Below, in pieces: positions 47,013-56,539 of a stretch of DNA of 64,000 nucleotides. This DNA is from Dysgonomonas sp. ZJ279. Lineage in GTDB: Bacteria > Bacteroidota > Bacteroidia > Bacteroidales > Dysgonomonadaceae. The number at the start of each line of letters is the position of its first letter. Within the stretch, counting starts at the first letter, position 1. Below the pieces are notes generated by a model. It saw only the letters and a list, made by a program, of their open reading frames with translations, ran no database searches and had not been told where the DNA came from. The stretch spans positions 1 to 64,000 of the forward strand of contig NZ_JAAKEL010000007.1 of the NCBI RefSeq assembly GCF_011039205.1. The letters run 5' to 3'. The position numbers and the translations under genes are program-made.

Positions 47013-47315
47013 TTATTTTAAAGGGAAAAATAGTTTAGAATCAACGTCAACCGAGAAAGTCTGATAATTTTCATTACCCACCATAATACTTGAGGCTGAA
47101 AACTGTCCTTTTCTTAGTGATTCTATTAAATCATTATTAAGTTGTACCATCTGTGGTATAAACATCAACCAGCCCGAATAAAACTCAGTTTTTTCTATTT
47201 CCTTCTCGAATGGAAAACATTTGACAATTCTATTCTCTGAATCTAATTCAACCACATGATTTTTGAGGTAAATATCCGGATAAATAAAAGTAAAATGCGA
47301 ATAATAGCGTTTCAT
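47013..47315 (-). CDS. Conserved hypothetical protein, 100 residues
   Basis: This small protein lacks a signal peptide and known motif. It has SHFTFIYPDIYLKNHVVEL, an acidic/basic middle, and ends in KLFFPLK. The 8-base gap to the upstream DUF4296 lipoprotein gene suggests cotranscription with DUF4296. The first residues suggest it might concern an amidohydrolase-like or envelope remnant, but I can support no function. Confidence 0.6.
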   Translation of the reverse strand: MKRYYSHFTFIYPDIYLKNHVVELDSENRIVKCFPFEKEIEKTEFYSGWLMFIPQMVQLNNDLIESLRKGQFSASSIMVGNENYQTFSVDVDSKLFFPLK

Positions 47316-47323
47316 TTCACTAG

Positions 47324-48157
47324 TTAATTTTCTTTCGGCATCTGCGATGTAACTTTCCGATTATCTTCTATTACTTTAGTACCTTTTCCTCCAGGAGTAA
47401 TAATATCAAGTTGAGTATCAGTTGTAGCCGGAATAGAATCCTGATACCTAATATTATACAGCATAATATCGGATAAAAAGCTATCCTTCGGCTTCCGCAA
47501 ATGGATATAACCCGATATACTTTTCAACAGACTATCTGGCAACTGCGGTTTATCAAGAACATAATGGATATTCTGATCTATTGGGATTATTTTTTTTATG
47601 ATTGTATCTCTATAAGTAAAATAGATTCCTGCTTTTACTGTTTGATTTTTATTTAAACCCAAGACATCAAAAGAAACTCTAAATGACGACAAGTCCATTG
47701 TTTTTATTTTTGCCGAATCAACATTAAACGACAATGTCGAATTAATTGCATTAAGGTAAAATAAAGATGGTAAAATCAAATCCCTTTTACCATTAAGATT
47801 CGGATCAGCCAAATCCCGCGCTTTAGACAATAGTTCTGTCTTAGATTTCAATCGGGAAACGACGGAATCGTTTATATTCAAATAGAGTTTTATATTATCA
47901 GAATACCAAACAAGAGAAGAATCAAGGTCTGCTTTTGTTATATTATGTTTTTCGAGGACTCCGGCAATAAGAGCATCCTTTTTCTCAAGAGTATTAAGAT
48001 TTTGATCGTAACTATTATATATAGCTTGAGCCATTTGCACATCGTATAAAACATCTACCATTTTTTCTTCGTCAAGCACATTACTCGGTTTCCTACTGCA
48101 TGATGCGACCACGGTAAGACAAATAAGGACTGTACAAATAAAGGTATTCTTTGGCAT
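47324..48157 (-). CDS. DUF4296 domain lipoprotein
   Basis: This 277-residue lipoprotein has Cys20 in the lipobox VVASC. The N-terminal DUF4296 segment reads LDEEKMVDVLYDVQMAQAIYNSYDQN, followed by KHNITKADLDSSLVWYSDN. The rest is beta-rich, with no catalytic motif visible. Its start lies 3 bases from the lspA stop, so it is translated from the same message; it would itself be an LspA substrate. Function is unknown. Confidence 0.85.
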   Translation of the reverse strand: MPKNTFICTVLICLTVVASCSRKPSNVLDEEKMVDVLYDVQMAQAIYNSYDQNLNTLEKKDALIAGVLEKHNITKADLDSSLVWYSDNIKLYLNINDSVVSRLKSKTELLSKARDLADPNLNGKRDLILPSLFYLNAINSTLSFNVDSAKIKTMDLSSFRVSFDVLGLNKNQTVKAGIYFTYRDTIIKKIIPIDQNIHYVLDKPQLPDSLLKSISGYIHLRKPKDSFLSDIMLYNIRYQDSIPATTDTQLDIITPGGKGTKVIEDNRKVTSQMPKEN

Positions 48158-48160
48158 GCG

Positions 48161-48781
48161 TTATGCTTTCTTTTCTAAAGATTGGCTTAGAGTCTTTCTA
48201 TAAAACAGCAGGAGTATAAAGATTCCGACTGTAATAGCCGAATCGGCAATATTAAATATAGGACTGAAGAAAATAAAATTCTCTCCACCCCACATTGGTA
48301 ACCACGAAGGAAAAGTTCCTTCGATAAGAGGGAAATATAACATATCTACCACTTTACCATGCAGCCAGCTAGAATAACCATCGCCTAAAGAGACAAATGA
48401 TGCTACATGACCCTGATAACTGGCAGAAAATATTTCTCCATAAAACACACTATCGATAATATTACCAAAAGCGCCCGCTAAAATAAGTGCTATACAGGCA
48501 ATATAACCTTTCGAGTATTGTTTCTTTACCAGTGTATATAAATAATATCCTATAAAACCAATGGCAACTATACGAAACAACGAAAGGAATAGTTTGCCTA
48601 TCACTTCCATCCCGAAGGCCATCCCGTTATTCTCTACAAAGTAAATCTTAAACCAACTAGCTATTTCAATAGACTCATAGAGAGACATATTGGTTTTCAC
48701 CCATATTTTAGAAGCTTGATCGATAATAATAACCAAAGCTATAACGAGGATTGCAATCAACCCTCTGTTTTTGTTATCCAT
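48161..48781 (-). CDS. lspA: Lipoprotein signal peptidase (signal peptidase II)
   Basis: This 206-residue membrane aspartyl protease cleaves prolipoprotein signal peptides. Four helices are visible. The conserved features are IIIDQASKIWVKTNM near the N-terminus, FVENNGMAFGM, and the catalytic aspartates in GNIIDSVFYGE and FNIADSAITVGI. The loop between the last two motifs is longer than in E. coli (about 160 residues total there), as is common in Bacteroidota. The many lipoproteins in this window are its likely substrates. Confidence 0.96.
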   Translation of the reverse strand: MDNKNRGLIAILVIALVIIIDQASKIWVKTNMSLYESIEIASWFKIYFVENNGMAFGMEVIGKLFLSLFRIVAIGFIGYYLYTLVKKQYSKGYIACIALILAGAFGNIIDSVFYGEIFSASYQGHVASFVSLGDGYSSWLHGKVVDMLYFPLIEGTFPSWLPMWGGENFIFFSPIFNIADSAITVGIFILLLFYRKTLSQSLEKKA

Positions 48782-48813
48782 AAATTTTATTTTCGCCTCC
48801 TGATAATGAAACT

Positions 48814-48849
48814 AAAGAAAAAACAGAGACTAATCTCCGTTTTTTCTTT
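48814..48849 (-). terminator. Terminator after the DksA-like gene
   Basis: AAAGAAAAAACAGAG (48814-48828) pairs with CTCCGTTTTTTCTTT (48835-48849), 14 of 15, around a 6-base loop. The minus-strand right arm supplies a T tract. It separates the DksA-like gene from lspA. Confidence 0.75.
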
Positions 48850-48881
48850 CATTATTCATTTATTTCCTGATAAGCTCATTC

Positions 48882-49262
48882 TTATTTAACACCACTATTT
48901 TTTGCCTCGATACTTAATGTAGCATGAGGTACTGCACGTAAACGTTCTTTCGGTATCAATTTGCCTGTTTCGCGACAAATACCGTAAGTCTTGTTTTCGA
49001 TACGGATAAGAGCCGATTGTAAGTTCTGTATAAACTTCATCTGGCGTTGCGCCAAACGTCCGGCCTCTTCTTTCGATAGCGTCGATGCACCTTCTTCCAA
49101 TACTTTAAATGTAGGTGATGTATCTGTTACATCATTTCCATCAGCATTAGTTATAGCTGCACGCAATTGCTCATATTCATCTTTTGCTTTATTCAATTTA
49201 TCAAGAATAATATCACGAAATTCGTTCAACTCTTCATCTGAATATCTTGTTTTCTCTGACAT
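48882..49262 (-). CDS. TraR/DksA-family protein lacking a full zinc finger
   Basis: This 126-residue protein has an N-terminal coiled-coil region and a C-terminal segment YGICRETGKLIPKERLRAVPHAT aligned to the DksA zinc finger. Only one of the four zinc cysteines remains (Cys in GICRETG), with Thr, Val and His at or near the others. DksA proteins enter the RNA polymerase secondary channel and adjust transcription, often with ppGpp. The coiled-coil tip reads NADGNDVTDTSP. It lies 50 bases downstream of ileS on the same strand. The role is inferred from the family. Confidence 0.85.
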   Translation of the reverse strand: MSEKTRYSDEELNEFRDIILDKLNKAKDEYEQLRAAITNADGNDVTDTSPTFKVLEEGASTLSKEEAGRLAQRQMKFIQNLQSALIRIENKTYGICRETGKLIPKERLRAVPHATLSIEAKNSGVK

Positions 49263-49312
49263 AACTTTATTTTTTTAAGTTAGACATCCTGTTTAGTTTG
49301 GTTTTATTTTGG

Positions 49313-52300
49313 TTAAACCTTCTCTATTGAAAGTTTTAATACAAATTCATCCATATCAATATCTTGACCGTCAACATTATCACTCAATTCGACTTTGTCC
49401 GCCAAAACCTGTGATGCAATATAATCATTAAATTCCAAAATTGCATCTTTTATTTGTTCCAGATTCGATATTTTTACGCTTATACGGTCTGTGATATCAA
49501 AGCCGCTCGATTTACGTATATTTTGTATGCGATTCACCAACTCGCGGGCAATACCTTCCTTACGCAAATCGTCTGTAATCGTAATATCGAGAGCAACAGT
49601 CAAACGACCTTCATTAGCTACCAGCCAGCCCGGTATATCCTCCGATATTATCTCTACGTCCGACAATTCGATCGTTGCAGGTTGCCCTTCAACATCCAAA
49701 GTATAATTACCTGCTTTCTCGAATGCTCCGATAGCTACCTGATCCATCCCCTGAATAACGACAGCCAATTGTTTCATGATTTTACCGTAACGAGGCCCTA
49801 ATTTTTTAAAATCAGGCTTGATACGCTTCACTAAAATACCGGCTGTATTATCGACATATTTCAGTTCTTTTACGTTCACTTCATTCAAAATAAGATCACG
49901 TACAGCTTCAATATCTTTCTTTTGTTCGTCGTCAATTACAGGAACCATTATTTGCATTAACGGTTGACGGACCTTAATGTTCACTTTGCGACGAAGAGCA
50001 AGTACCACCGACGATATATCCTGTGCTATTTTCATACGCTCTTCGAGCTTCTTATCTATAACGGAACTATCTGATAATGGGAAGTCTGACAAATGAACAG
50101 ACGATATCTTTTCACGCTCGGTAGCACCAATTAAATCATTAAATAATTTATCTGCATAAAACGGAGAGATAGGAGCCATCAATTTAGCGACAACCTCCAA
50201 ACAAGTATATAATGTCTGATAAGCCGACAATTTATCCTTAGTCATCGTACCACCCCAGAAACGCTTCCTGTTAAGTCGCACATACCAATTACTCAGATTA
50301 TCGTTCACAAAGTCTGATATAGCACGCCCTGCCTTAGTAGGCTCATAGGCTGCATAGTACTCGTCTACGTCCTTTACGAGCGTATTGAGCAACGATATAA
50401 CCCAACGGTCTATCTCCGGTCTTTCAGCGACAGGCACGAAGTCTTCTGCGAAAGTGAAATTGTCCACATTAGCATATAATGCAAAGAAAGAATACGTATT
50501 ATAAAGTGTACCGAAAAATTTACGGCGCACCTCTTCTACTCCTTCTATATCGAATTTCAGATTATCCCACGGTGAAGCATTAGTTATCATGTACCAACGT
50601 AAAGGGTCTGAACCGTATTTTTCTATTGCAACAAAAGGATCGACACCATTACCAAGACGTTTCGACATCTTGTTGCCGTTCTTATCTAACACCAATCCGT
50701 TGGATATTACATTTTTGAATGCAATGCTATCTTTGAACATGGTAGATATAGCATGCAGCGTAAAGAACCATCCTCGTGTCTGGTCTACACCCTCGGCTAT
50801 AAAGTCGGCAGGATAAACCTTTGCGAATTCTTCTTCACTGATATTCGGGTAGAATACTTGCGCAAAAGGCATAGCCCCCGAATCAAACCACACATCGATA
50901 AGATCAGTCTCACGTTTCATCGGTTTGCCCGAATCCGAAACAAGTATAATATTATCTACATACGGACGATGAAGGTCTATCTTTTCGTAATTCGCTTTAT
51001 CCAGATTGCCTATTTCGAAATCTTTCCAAAGTACCTCTTTCATTAGTCCGGCATCCACAGCCTTTTGCATTTCGGCATAAAGCTCTTTAATCGAACCGAT
51101 ACATTTTTCTTCCTTACCATCTTCAGTTCTCCAGATTGGAAGTGGAGTACCCCAATAACGGCTACGGCTCAAATTCCAATCCTGTAGATTTTCCAGCCAT
51201 TTACCAAAACGACCTGTACCTGTCGATTGAGGTTTCCAGTTGATTGTATTATTAAGTTCTATCAAACGGTCACGCGAAGCTGTAGTTTTGATAAACCAGC
51301 TATCCAATGGATAATAAAGCACAGGCTTATCGGTACGCCAACAGTGCGGATAGTTATGCACATGACGTTCTATCTTGAAAGCTTTATTTGCCAATTTTAG
51401 CATTACACTTAAATCGATGTCAAGAGTATTGGCATCGGCAGGCAATGTGTCGTCATACTCGTTCTTCACATAGCGACCTGCAAATTCTTTATATAAATCT
51501 ACGTTTACATTTGCTTTTACATAAGCCTCATCGAGATCTTTCAGCTTGAAATATTTACCTGTAAGATCGACCATCGGACGGAGATTTCCATCCTTATCAG
51601 TCAGCATCATAGCAGGCACATTATTTATCTTGGCTACCTTGGCATCATCTGCACCAAATGTAGGTGCTATATGGACGATACCCGTACCATCTTCGGTAGT
51701 TACAAAATCGCCCGTCACTACTTTAAATGCACCTTTTCCCGGATTCATCCAAGGTATAAGTTGCTCGTAAGCTATTCCTGCCAGTTCCGAACCTTTCCAC
51801 TCTCCCACTACTTTATATGGTATCAGCTTATCACCTTGCTTATAATCTTCTAAAGCGATTTCTTCCGCCTTAGGATTAAACAAACTGAACATAAGCGATT
51901 TTGCTACCACAGCAGTCATCTTATCGTTTGTATACGGGTTATAAGACTGTACAGCAACATAAACGATATCCGCACCTACTGCAAGAGCAGTATTAGAAGG
52001 TAAAGTCCAAGGGGTAGTAGTCCAAGCCAAGAAATAAGGTTCACCAAATTGAGCCATTTCTGCTTTTGGTCCTTTTATCTTGAATTGAGCAATGCACGTA
52101 GTATCTTTCACATCACGGTAGCTGCCCGGTTGGTTCAACTCATGCGAACTCAATCCTGTACCCGCTGCCGGCGAATAAGGCTGTATAGTATATCCTTTAT
52201 AGAGGAAATCCTTATTGTATAATTCTTTCAGTAAGAACCAAAGCGTTTCGATATATCGGCTGTCGTAAGTCACATAAGGGTCTTTCATGTTCACCCAATA

Positions 52301-52729
52301 ACCCATACGACGAGTAAGATCTTCCCATTCGCGGGTATATTTCATCACCTCTTCGCGACAAGCCTTGTTATATTCGTCAACACTTGGTTTCCCCGGTTTC
52401 CCAATATCTTCTTTAGTAATTCCGAGCTTCTTCTCGACACTTAGTTCTACCGGCAAACCATGGGTATCCCACCCTGCTTTGCGGTTCACCAAGAATCCTT
52501 TCATCGTCTTGTAACGACAAAAAATATCTTTAATAGAGCGTGCCATTACGTGATGGATGCCCGGCATACCATTCGCAGAAGGAGGCCCTTCGTAAAATAC
52601 AAATGATTGAGCATCTTTACGTATGTCCAGACTCTTTTGAAATACATTTTCTTTGTCCCACTTGTCCAGTATCTCTTTATTGATATCAGATAAGTTAAAT
52701 TGGTTATATTCTGTAAATTTCTTAGTCAT
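49313..52729 (-). CDS. ileS: Isoleucyl-tRNA synthetase
   Basis: This 1138-residue class I enzyme charges tRNA-Ile. The HIGH-equivalent motif is GIHH in PSANGMPGIHHVMARS. The editing domain contains WTTTPWTLPSNTALAV and GTGIVHIAPTFGADD. The KMSKR loop is KMSKRLGNGVDP. The C-terminal anticodon-binding region and an extra tail follow. The length fits the long (eukaryote-like) IleS form seen in Bacteroidota rather than the 940-residue E. coli type. The gene has its own TATCTTTG promoter. Confidence 0.97.
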   Translation of the reverse strand: MTKKFTEYNQFNLSDINKEILDKWDKENVFQKSLDIRKDAQSFVFYEGPPSANGMPGIHHVMARSIKDIFCRYKTMKGFLVNRKAGWDTHGLPVELSVEKKLGITKEDIGKPGKPSVDEYNKACREEVMKYTREWEDLTRRMGYWVNMKDPYVTYDSRYIETLWFLLKELYNKDFLYKGYTIQPYSPAAGTGLSSHELNQPGSYRDVKDTTCIAQFKIKGPKAEMAQFGEPYFLAWTTTPWTLPSNTALAVGADIVYVAVQSYNPYTNDKMTAVVAKSLMFSLFNPKAEEIALEDYKQGDKLIPYKVVGEWKGSELAGIAYEQLIPWMNPGKGAFKVVTGDFVTTEDGTGIVHIAPTFGADDAKVAKINNVPAMMLTDKDGNLRPMVDLTGKYFKLKDLDEAYVKANVNVDLYKEFAGRYVKNEYDDTLPADANTLDIDLSVMLKLANKAFKIERHVHNYPHCWRTDKPVLYYPLDSWFIKTTASRDRLIELNNTINWKPQSTGTGRFGKWLENLQDWNLSRSRYWGTPLPIWRTEDGKEEKCIGSIKELYAEMQKAVDAGLMKEVLWKDFEIGNLDKANYEKIDLHRPYVDNIILVSDSGKPMKRETDLIDVWFDSGAMPFAQVFYPNISEEEFAKVYPADFIAEGVDQTRGWFFTLHAISTMFKDSIAFKNVISNGLVLDKNGNKMSKRLGNGVDPFVAIEKYGSDPLRWYMITNASPWDNLKFDIEGVEEVRRKFFGTLYNTYSFFALYANVDNFTFAEDFVPVAERPEIDRWVISLLNTLVKDVDEYYAAYEPTKAGRAISDFVNDNLSNWYVRLNRKRFWGGTMTKDKLSAYQTLYTCLEVVAKLMAPISPFYADKLFNDLIGATEREKISSVHLSDFPLSDSSVIDKKLEERMKIAQDISSVVLALRRKVNIKVRQPLMQIMVPVIDDEQKKDIEAVRDLILNEVNVKELKYVDNTAGILVKRIKPDFKKLGPRYGKIMKQLAVVIQGMDQVAIGAFEKAGNYTLDVEGQPATIELSDVEIISEDIPGWLVANEGRLTVALDITITDDLRKEGIARELVNRIQNIRKSSGFDITDRISVKISNLEQIKDAILEFNDYIASQVLADKVELSDNVDGQDIDMDEFVLKLSIEKV

Positions 52730-52765
52730 CGTACTTTAGATTTCGCTTTATTCAAAAAATAAGTG

Positions 52766-52773
52766 CAAAGATA
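52766..52773 (-). promoter_or_regulatory. -7 box for ileS
   Basis: The minus strand reads TATCTTTG, exact consensus. The leader is about 30 bases. No T-box-like structure is seen in so short a leader. Confidence 0.6.
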
Positions 52774-52827
52774 GTGAAAAATAAGATACAATATATACAT
52801 CCCGTATTTACATTTAAAGATTATATC

Positions 52828-52835
52828 TATCTTTG
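52828..52835 (+). promoter_or_regulatory. -7 box for the unknown protein at 52864
   Basis: TATCTTTG, exact consensus, predicts transcription from about 52842. This excludes the ATG at 52774 and supports the ATG at 52864. Confidence 0.6.
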
Positions 52836-52863
52836 TTTCCAAATAAATAAACGATACAAAACG

Positions 52864-53943
52864 ATGCAAGAATCATTTAAAAACAGAGTGACTAAATTTT
52901 GGAAAACCTTTACCGAAGAGGAAAGTCAAATTAGAGAAATGATGGATAACAAAGTGGAAGGTCAGACTCTCCTTAATTTTGTTGATAGCATCTTACAGAT
53001 TTCTTTTCACACTGTTTATTTCGAAATGGGAATAAATAAAGAAAACAAATACGAGTTGATTCTGACACCCGAAGGCAACAGAGCTAAACTCATACCTCTA
53101 TATTACTGGCTACAACATGCACCCGCACACCTGTGGGAAAAATGGAATTTCTACGCTTCGAAACCTGGAAAAGCCAGTCCGGGCTCTACAATAAGCATGT
53201 ATGATATAAATTTAACAGAAGACAATATCGAGATTTATGCTGAAGTTGACCAAGACAGAAAAAAAATCAATCTCGAAGTTTATGCGCCTGTATTAATGAC
53301 TCTTGAAGAAAACAAACGCTATTCGATATTTTTCATATATCTCGACCAATTTATCGGCGAGGTTTTCACAATGGAAATTATCGGCTATATAGACTTCATT
53401 ACTGAGAAATCGGATAAGCACGCGGTAAAGATTAGTGGATTAACATCGGTTATAGAAGAGGCAATGTCAGATGATGAGGACTGGCCTAAAATAGACAATC
53501 CATGCGAGCTATACAGCGGCTACAAAATGAACCCTACAGAGAATAAAGAATGGAAACTGAGAGAAGACATTCAGGTGGGCTATACATCATGTTCTCCTAT
53601 CCTTAATGATTTTTATGGTGGTACAGAAGAAGCTATAAAGGGATTTGAAGAGGATGGCATCGTTTATGGGTTCATATTCTTCGAGAATACAAATGTCCCA
53701 CAAGAAAACATCGTACAATTCAGAGCCGATATAGAGGATAAGATAATGAGCGAAATAGTAAATTACAGTGTAGCCAATAGCACAGGAGGTGCAACCGGAT
53801 TTCATTTTTCATACATTGATTTTATTATATACGATATAGATACATTCCTCAAAGTATCGAAAGAAATTCTATCGCATTATAAGTTTGAAGAAGTGGGCTT
53901 TTCTCGCTTTGTATTAGGCGATAAACCCATACTATTTAATTGA
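52864..53943 (+). CDS. Conserved hypothetical protein, 359 residues
   Basis: I do not recognise this cytosolic-looking protein. It begins MQESFKNRVTKFWKTFTEEE and has a first domain with ILTPEGNRAKLIPLYYWLQHAP. A second segment follows (KINLEVYAPVLMTLEENKRY, FIYLDQFIGEVFTMEIIGYIDF), and a C-terminal part with GGATGFHFSYIDFIIYDID. There is no signal peptide or membrane helix. The start at 52864 is chosen over an upstream in-frame ATG at 52774 because the promoter -7 box lies between them. It stands alone between ileS and topA. Confidence 0.75.
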   Translation: MQESFKNRVTKFWKTFTEEESQIREMMDNKVEGQTLLNFVDSILQISFHTVYFEMGINKENKYELILTPEGNRAKLIPLYYWLQHAPAHLWEKWNFYASKPGKASPGSTISMYDINLTEDNIEIYAEVDQDRKKINLEVYAPVLMTLEENKRYSIFFIYLDQFIGEVFTMEIIGYIDFITEKSDKHAVKISGLTSVIEEAMSDDEDWPKIDNPCELYSGYKMNPTENKEWKLREDIQVGYTSCSPILNDFYGGTEEAIKGFEEDGIVYGFIFFENTNVPQENIVQFRADIEDKIMSEIVNYSVANSTGGATGFHFSYIDFIIYDIDTFLKVSKEILSHYKFEEVGFSRFVLGDKPILFN

Positions 53944-53993
53944 AGTCTTTTATAAAGAAATACTTAAATATTAGTTTTTCAGAACAAAATCAC

Positions 53994-54001
53994 TACTTTT
54001 G
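53994..54001 (+). promoter_or_regulatory. -7 box for topA
   Basis: TACTTTTG matches TAnnTTTG and predicts a leader of about 60 bases before the topA ATG. Confidence 0.5.
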
Positions 54002-54068
54002 CCGTTCAAAAGGAGTCTGGTTTATAATAATGTACATAAAAAACCAGAATTAGCAAGACAAGTAAAAT

Positions 54069-56405
54069 ATGCAAAAAAATCTAGTTATAGTCGAGTCGCC
54101 GGCCAAAGCGAAAACAATAGAAAAGTTTCTTGGTGAAAACTACAAAGTATTGTCTAGTTATGGACATATCAGAGACTTAAAGAAAAAAGGCTTAGGGATT
54201 GACCTCGAGAATGGCTACACACCGATATACGAAGTATCGGAAGACAAAAAGAAAATTGTAGATAATTTAAAGAAGGAGGCTAAAGCTGCAAGCACGGTAT
54301 GGCTCGCATCCGATGAGGACCGCGAAGGAGAAGCTATTTCGTGGCATCTATTTCAAACTCTTGAGCTTAATGAAAGTAAGACCAGACGAATTGCATTTCA
54401 TGAGATTACGAAAGATGCAATTATCAATGCGATAAAAAATCCTCGAAAAATAGATATAAACCTTGTTGATGCACAACAGGCCCGTCGAATCCTAGACCGT
54501 ATTGTAGGTTTCGAGCTGTCTCCTGTATTGTGGAGAAAGGTAAAACCGTCATTATCTGCCGGTAGAGTACAATCGGTAGCTGTAAGGCTAATCGTTGAAC
54601 GCGAACGCGACATACAAAATTTCAAATCAGAAGCTTCTTATCGTGTAGTTGCCATTTTCAATAAAAATGAAAAAGGCACATCGTACGAGATTAAGACAGA
54701 ACTTAATAAGCGCCTCAAAACTAAGAAAGAGGCTATGGCATTTTTGGAAAAACTGAAAAGTGCTAACTTCGAAGTAGAAGGTATAGACGTTAAACCAGTA
54801 ACCAAGTCGCCGGCAGCTCCGTTCACCACTTCTACACTTCAACAAGAAGCATCCCGTAAATTAGGATACCCTGTTTCGATGACAATGTCTGTAGCACAAA
54901 AGCTATACGAATCGGGGAAAATCACATATATGCGTACCGACTCCGTTAATCTGTCATCGCTGGCAATCGACGCTGCAAAGACTCAGATAGAAACGGCTTA
55001 CGGAAAACAATATTCTAAAACACGCAAGTTCTCGACTAAGAGCAAGGGTGCACAAGAGGCCCATGAGGCCATCCGCCCTACTTATATGGCAAATCAAACG
55101 GTTTCAGGCACTCCACAGGAAAAGAAATTGTATGAATTGATCTGGAAAAGAACAATCGCTTCTCAAATGGCGGAAGCCAAGTTAGAGAAAACAGTTATAA
55201 CCGTAGGTATATCTGATGAGACTCTTAAATTCGTTGCCGAAGGCGAAGTTCTTAAGTTCGATGGTTTTCTTCATGTTTATCTGGAAGGTACAGATGACGA
55301 GAACTACGAAGAGGCAGCAGCTGGATTATTGCCTCCGGTAGCAATAAAAGAAGTACTTCAGATGAAGGAGACTACAGCTACGGAACGTTTTACTCAAAGA
55401 CCCGCCCGCTATACCGAAGCATCTTTGGTTCGTAAAATGGAAGAACTAGGCATAGGCCGACCATCTACTTATGCTCCGACTATTTCTACCGTTCAGAATC
55501 GCGGATATGTAGAGAAATCTGAATTGGAAGGTGTAGAACGTAAATATAACATATTGGCTCTTAAGGATAACAAAATATCCGATACGGAGAAAACCGAAAT
55601 AACAGGTGCTGACAAAGGCAAACTGATACCTACAGATACAGGCATCGTTGTAAACGATTACCTGACAGAGTACTTCCCTACCATTCTGGATTATAACTTT
55701 ACGGCAAATGTAGAAAAAGAATTCGACCAGGTAGCAGAAGGCGAAGAGAACTGGGCCGACCTGATAGATAGGTTTTACAAATTCTTCCATCCGGTGGTAG
55801 AAGAAGCTATGAATGTGCAAACCGACCATAAAGTAGGCGAGCGCATTTTGGGCATAGACCCAAAGACCAAACGTCAGGTTTCGGTAAAAATCGGTCGATT
55901 TGGGCCAATGGTTCAGGTAGGAACGCAGGAGGAGGAAGAGAAACCACTATTTGCAGGACTTCAAAAAAATCAATCTATCTCTACTATTACGCTGGAGGAG
56001 GCTATGAAGTTGTTCGATCTTCCACGTAGTATCGGTGAGTTTGAAGATAAAGAAGTAACAGTATCAGTCGGAAGATTTGGCCCTTATGCCAAACATAACA
56101 ATTTATTTGTATCTTTACCAAAAGGTTATGATCCATATAGTGTTACGCTAGAGGAAGTTACTCCTTTGATATTGGATAAAAGACTAAAAGAAGAGCAAAA
56201 ACTTATTAAGGCCTTTACTGAAGACGAAGGTCTGCAAATACTGAATGGGCGCTACGGGCCATATATCAGTTACAAGAAAAGCAATTTCAAAATTCCAAAA
56301 ACGATGACTCCTGCTGAGTTGACGTACGAGGAATGTATGAAATTAATTAACTCGGCTGACGAGAAACCAAAAACGAAAGCAAAAGCAAAAGGGAAGAAAA
56401 AATAA
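54069..56405 (+). CDS. topA: DNA topoisomerase I
   Basis: This 778-residue type IA topoisomerase relaxes negative supercoils. The Toprim domain shows VIVESPAKAKTIEKFLG and WLASDEDREGEAISWHL. DNA-binding regions have SAGRVQSVAVRLIVERE, and the active-site Tyr is in KITYMRTDSVNLS. The C-terminus carries three related repeats (IGRFGPMVQVG, VGRFGPYAKHN, NGRYGPYISYK) and a lysine-rich tail, and no Cys4 zinc ribbons of the E. coli kind. It is monocistronic. Confidence 0.97.
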   Translation: MQKNLVIVESPAKAKTIEKFLGENYKVLSSYGHIRDLKKKGLGIDLENGYTPIYEVSEDKKKIVDNLKKEAKAASTVWLASDEDREGEAISWHLFQTLELNESKTRRIAFHEITKDAIINAIKNPRKIDINLVDAQQARRILDRIVGFELSPVLWRKVKPSLSAGRVQSVAVRLIVERERDIQNFKSEASYRVVAIFNKNEKGTSYEIKTELNKRLKTKKEAMAFLEKLKSANFEVEGIDVKPVTKSPAAPFTTSTLQQEASRKLGYPVSMTMSVAQKLYESGKITYMRTDSVNLSSLAIDAAKTQIETAYGKQYSKTRKFSTKSKGAQEAHEAIRPTYMANQTVSGTPQEKKLYELIWKRTIASQMAEAKLEKTVITVGISDETLKFVAEGEVLKFDGFLHVYLEGTDDENYEEAAAGLLPPVAIKEVLQMKETTATERFTQRPARYTEASLVRKMEELGIGRPSTYAPTISTVQNRGYVEKSELEGVERKYNILALKDNKISDTEKTEITGADKGKLIPTDTGIVVNDYLTEYFPTILDYNFTANVEKEFDQVAEGEENWADLIDRFYKFFHPVVEEAMNVQTDHKVGERILGIDPKTKRQVSVKIGRFGPMVQVGTQEEEEKPLFAGLQKNQSISTITLEEAMKLFDLPRSIGEFEDKEVTVSVGRFGPYAKHNNLFVSLPKGYDPYSVTLEEVTPLILDKRLKEEQKLIKAFTEDEGLQILNGRYGPYISYKKSNFKIPKTMTPAELTYEECMKLINSADEKPKTKAKAKGKKK

Positions 56406-56539
56406 GGTCACAGACCTATTTATTGTCCATCCATGCATAACAAGGATTTATAGTTATAGCTCGATGCAGCATTAAATTATGTTTTTGTACTTAATATAAA
56501 CTTTCTGATTTTTCGCTTTAATAAACTTGACTCATTGCA

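Noticed and set aside
52774-52863. Upstream start for the 359-residue unknown protein
   Set aside because: The ATG at 52774 lies upstream of the TATCTTTG box and between the divergent ileS promoter and that box, so translation from it is unlikely.
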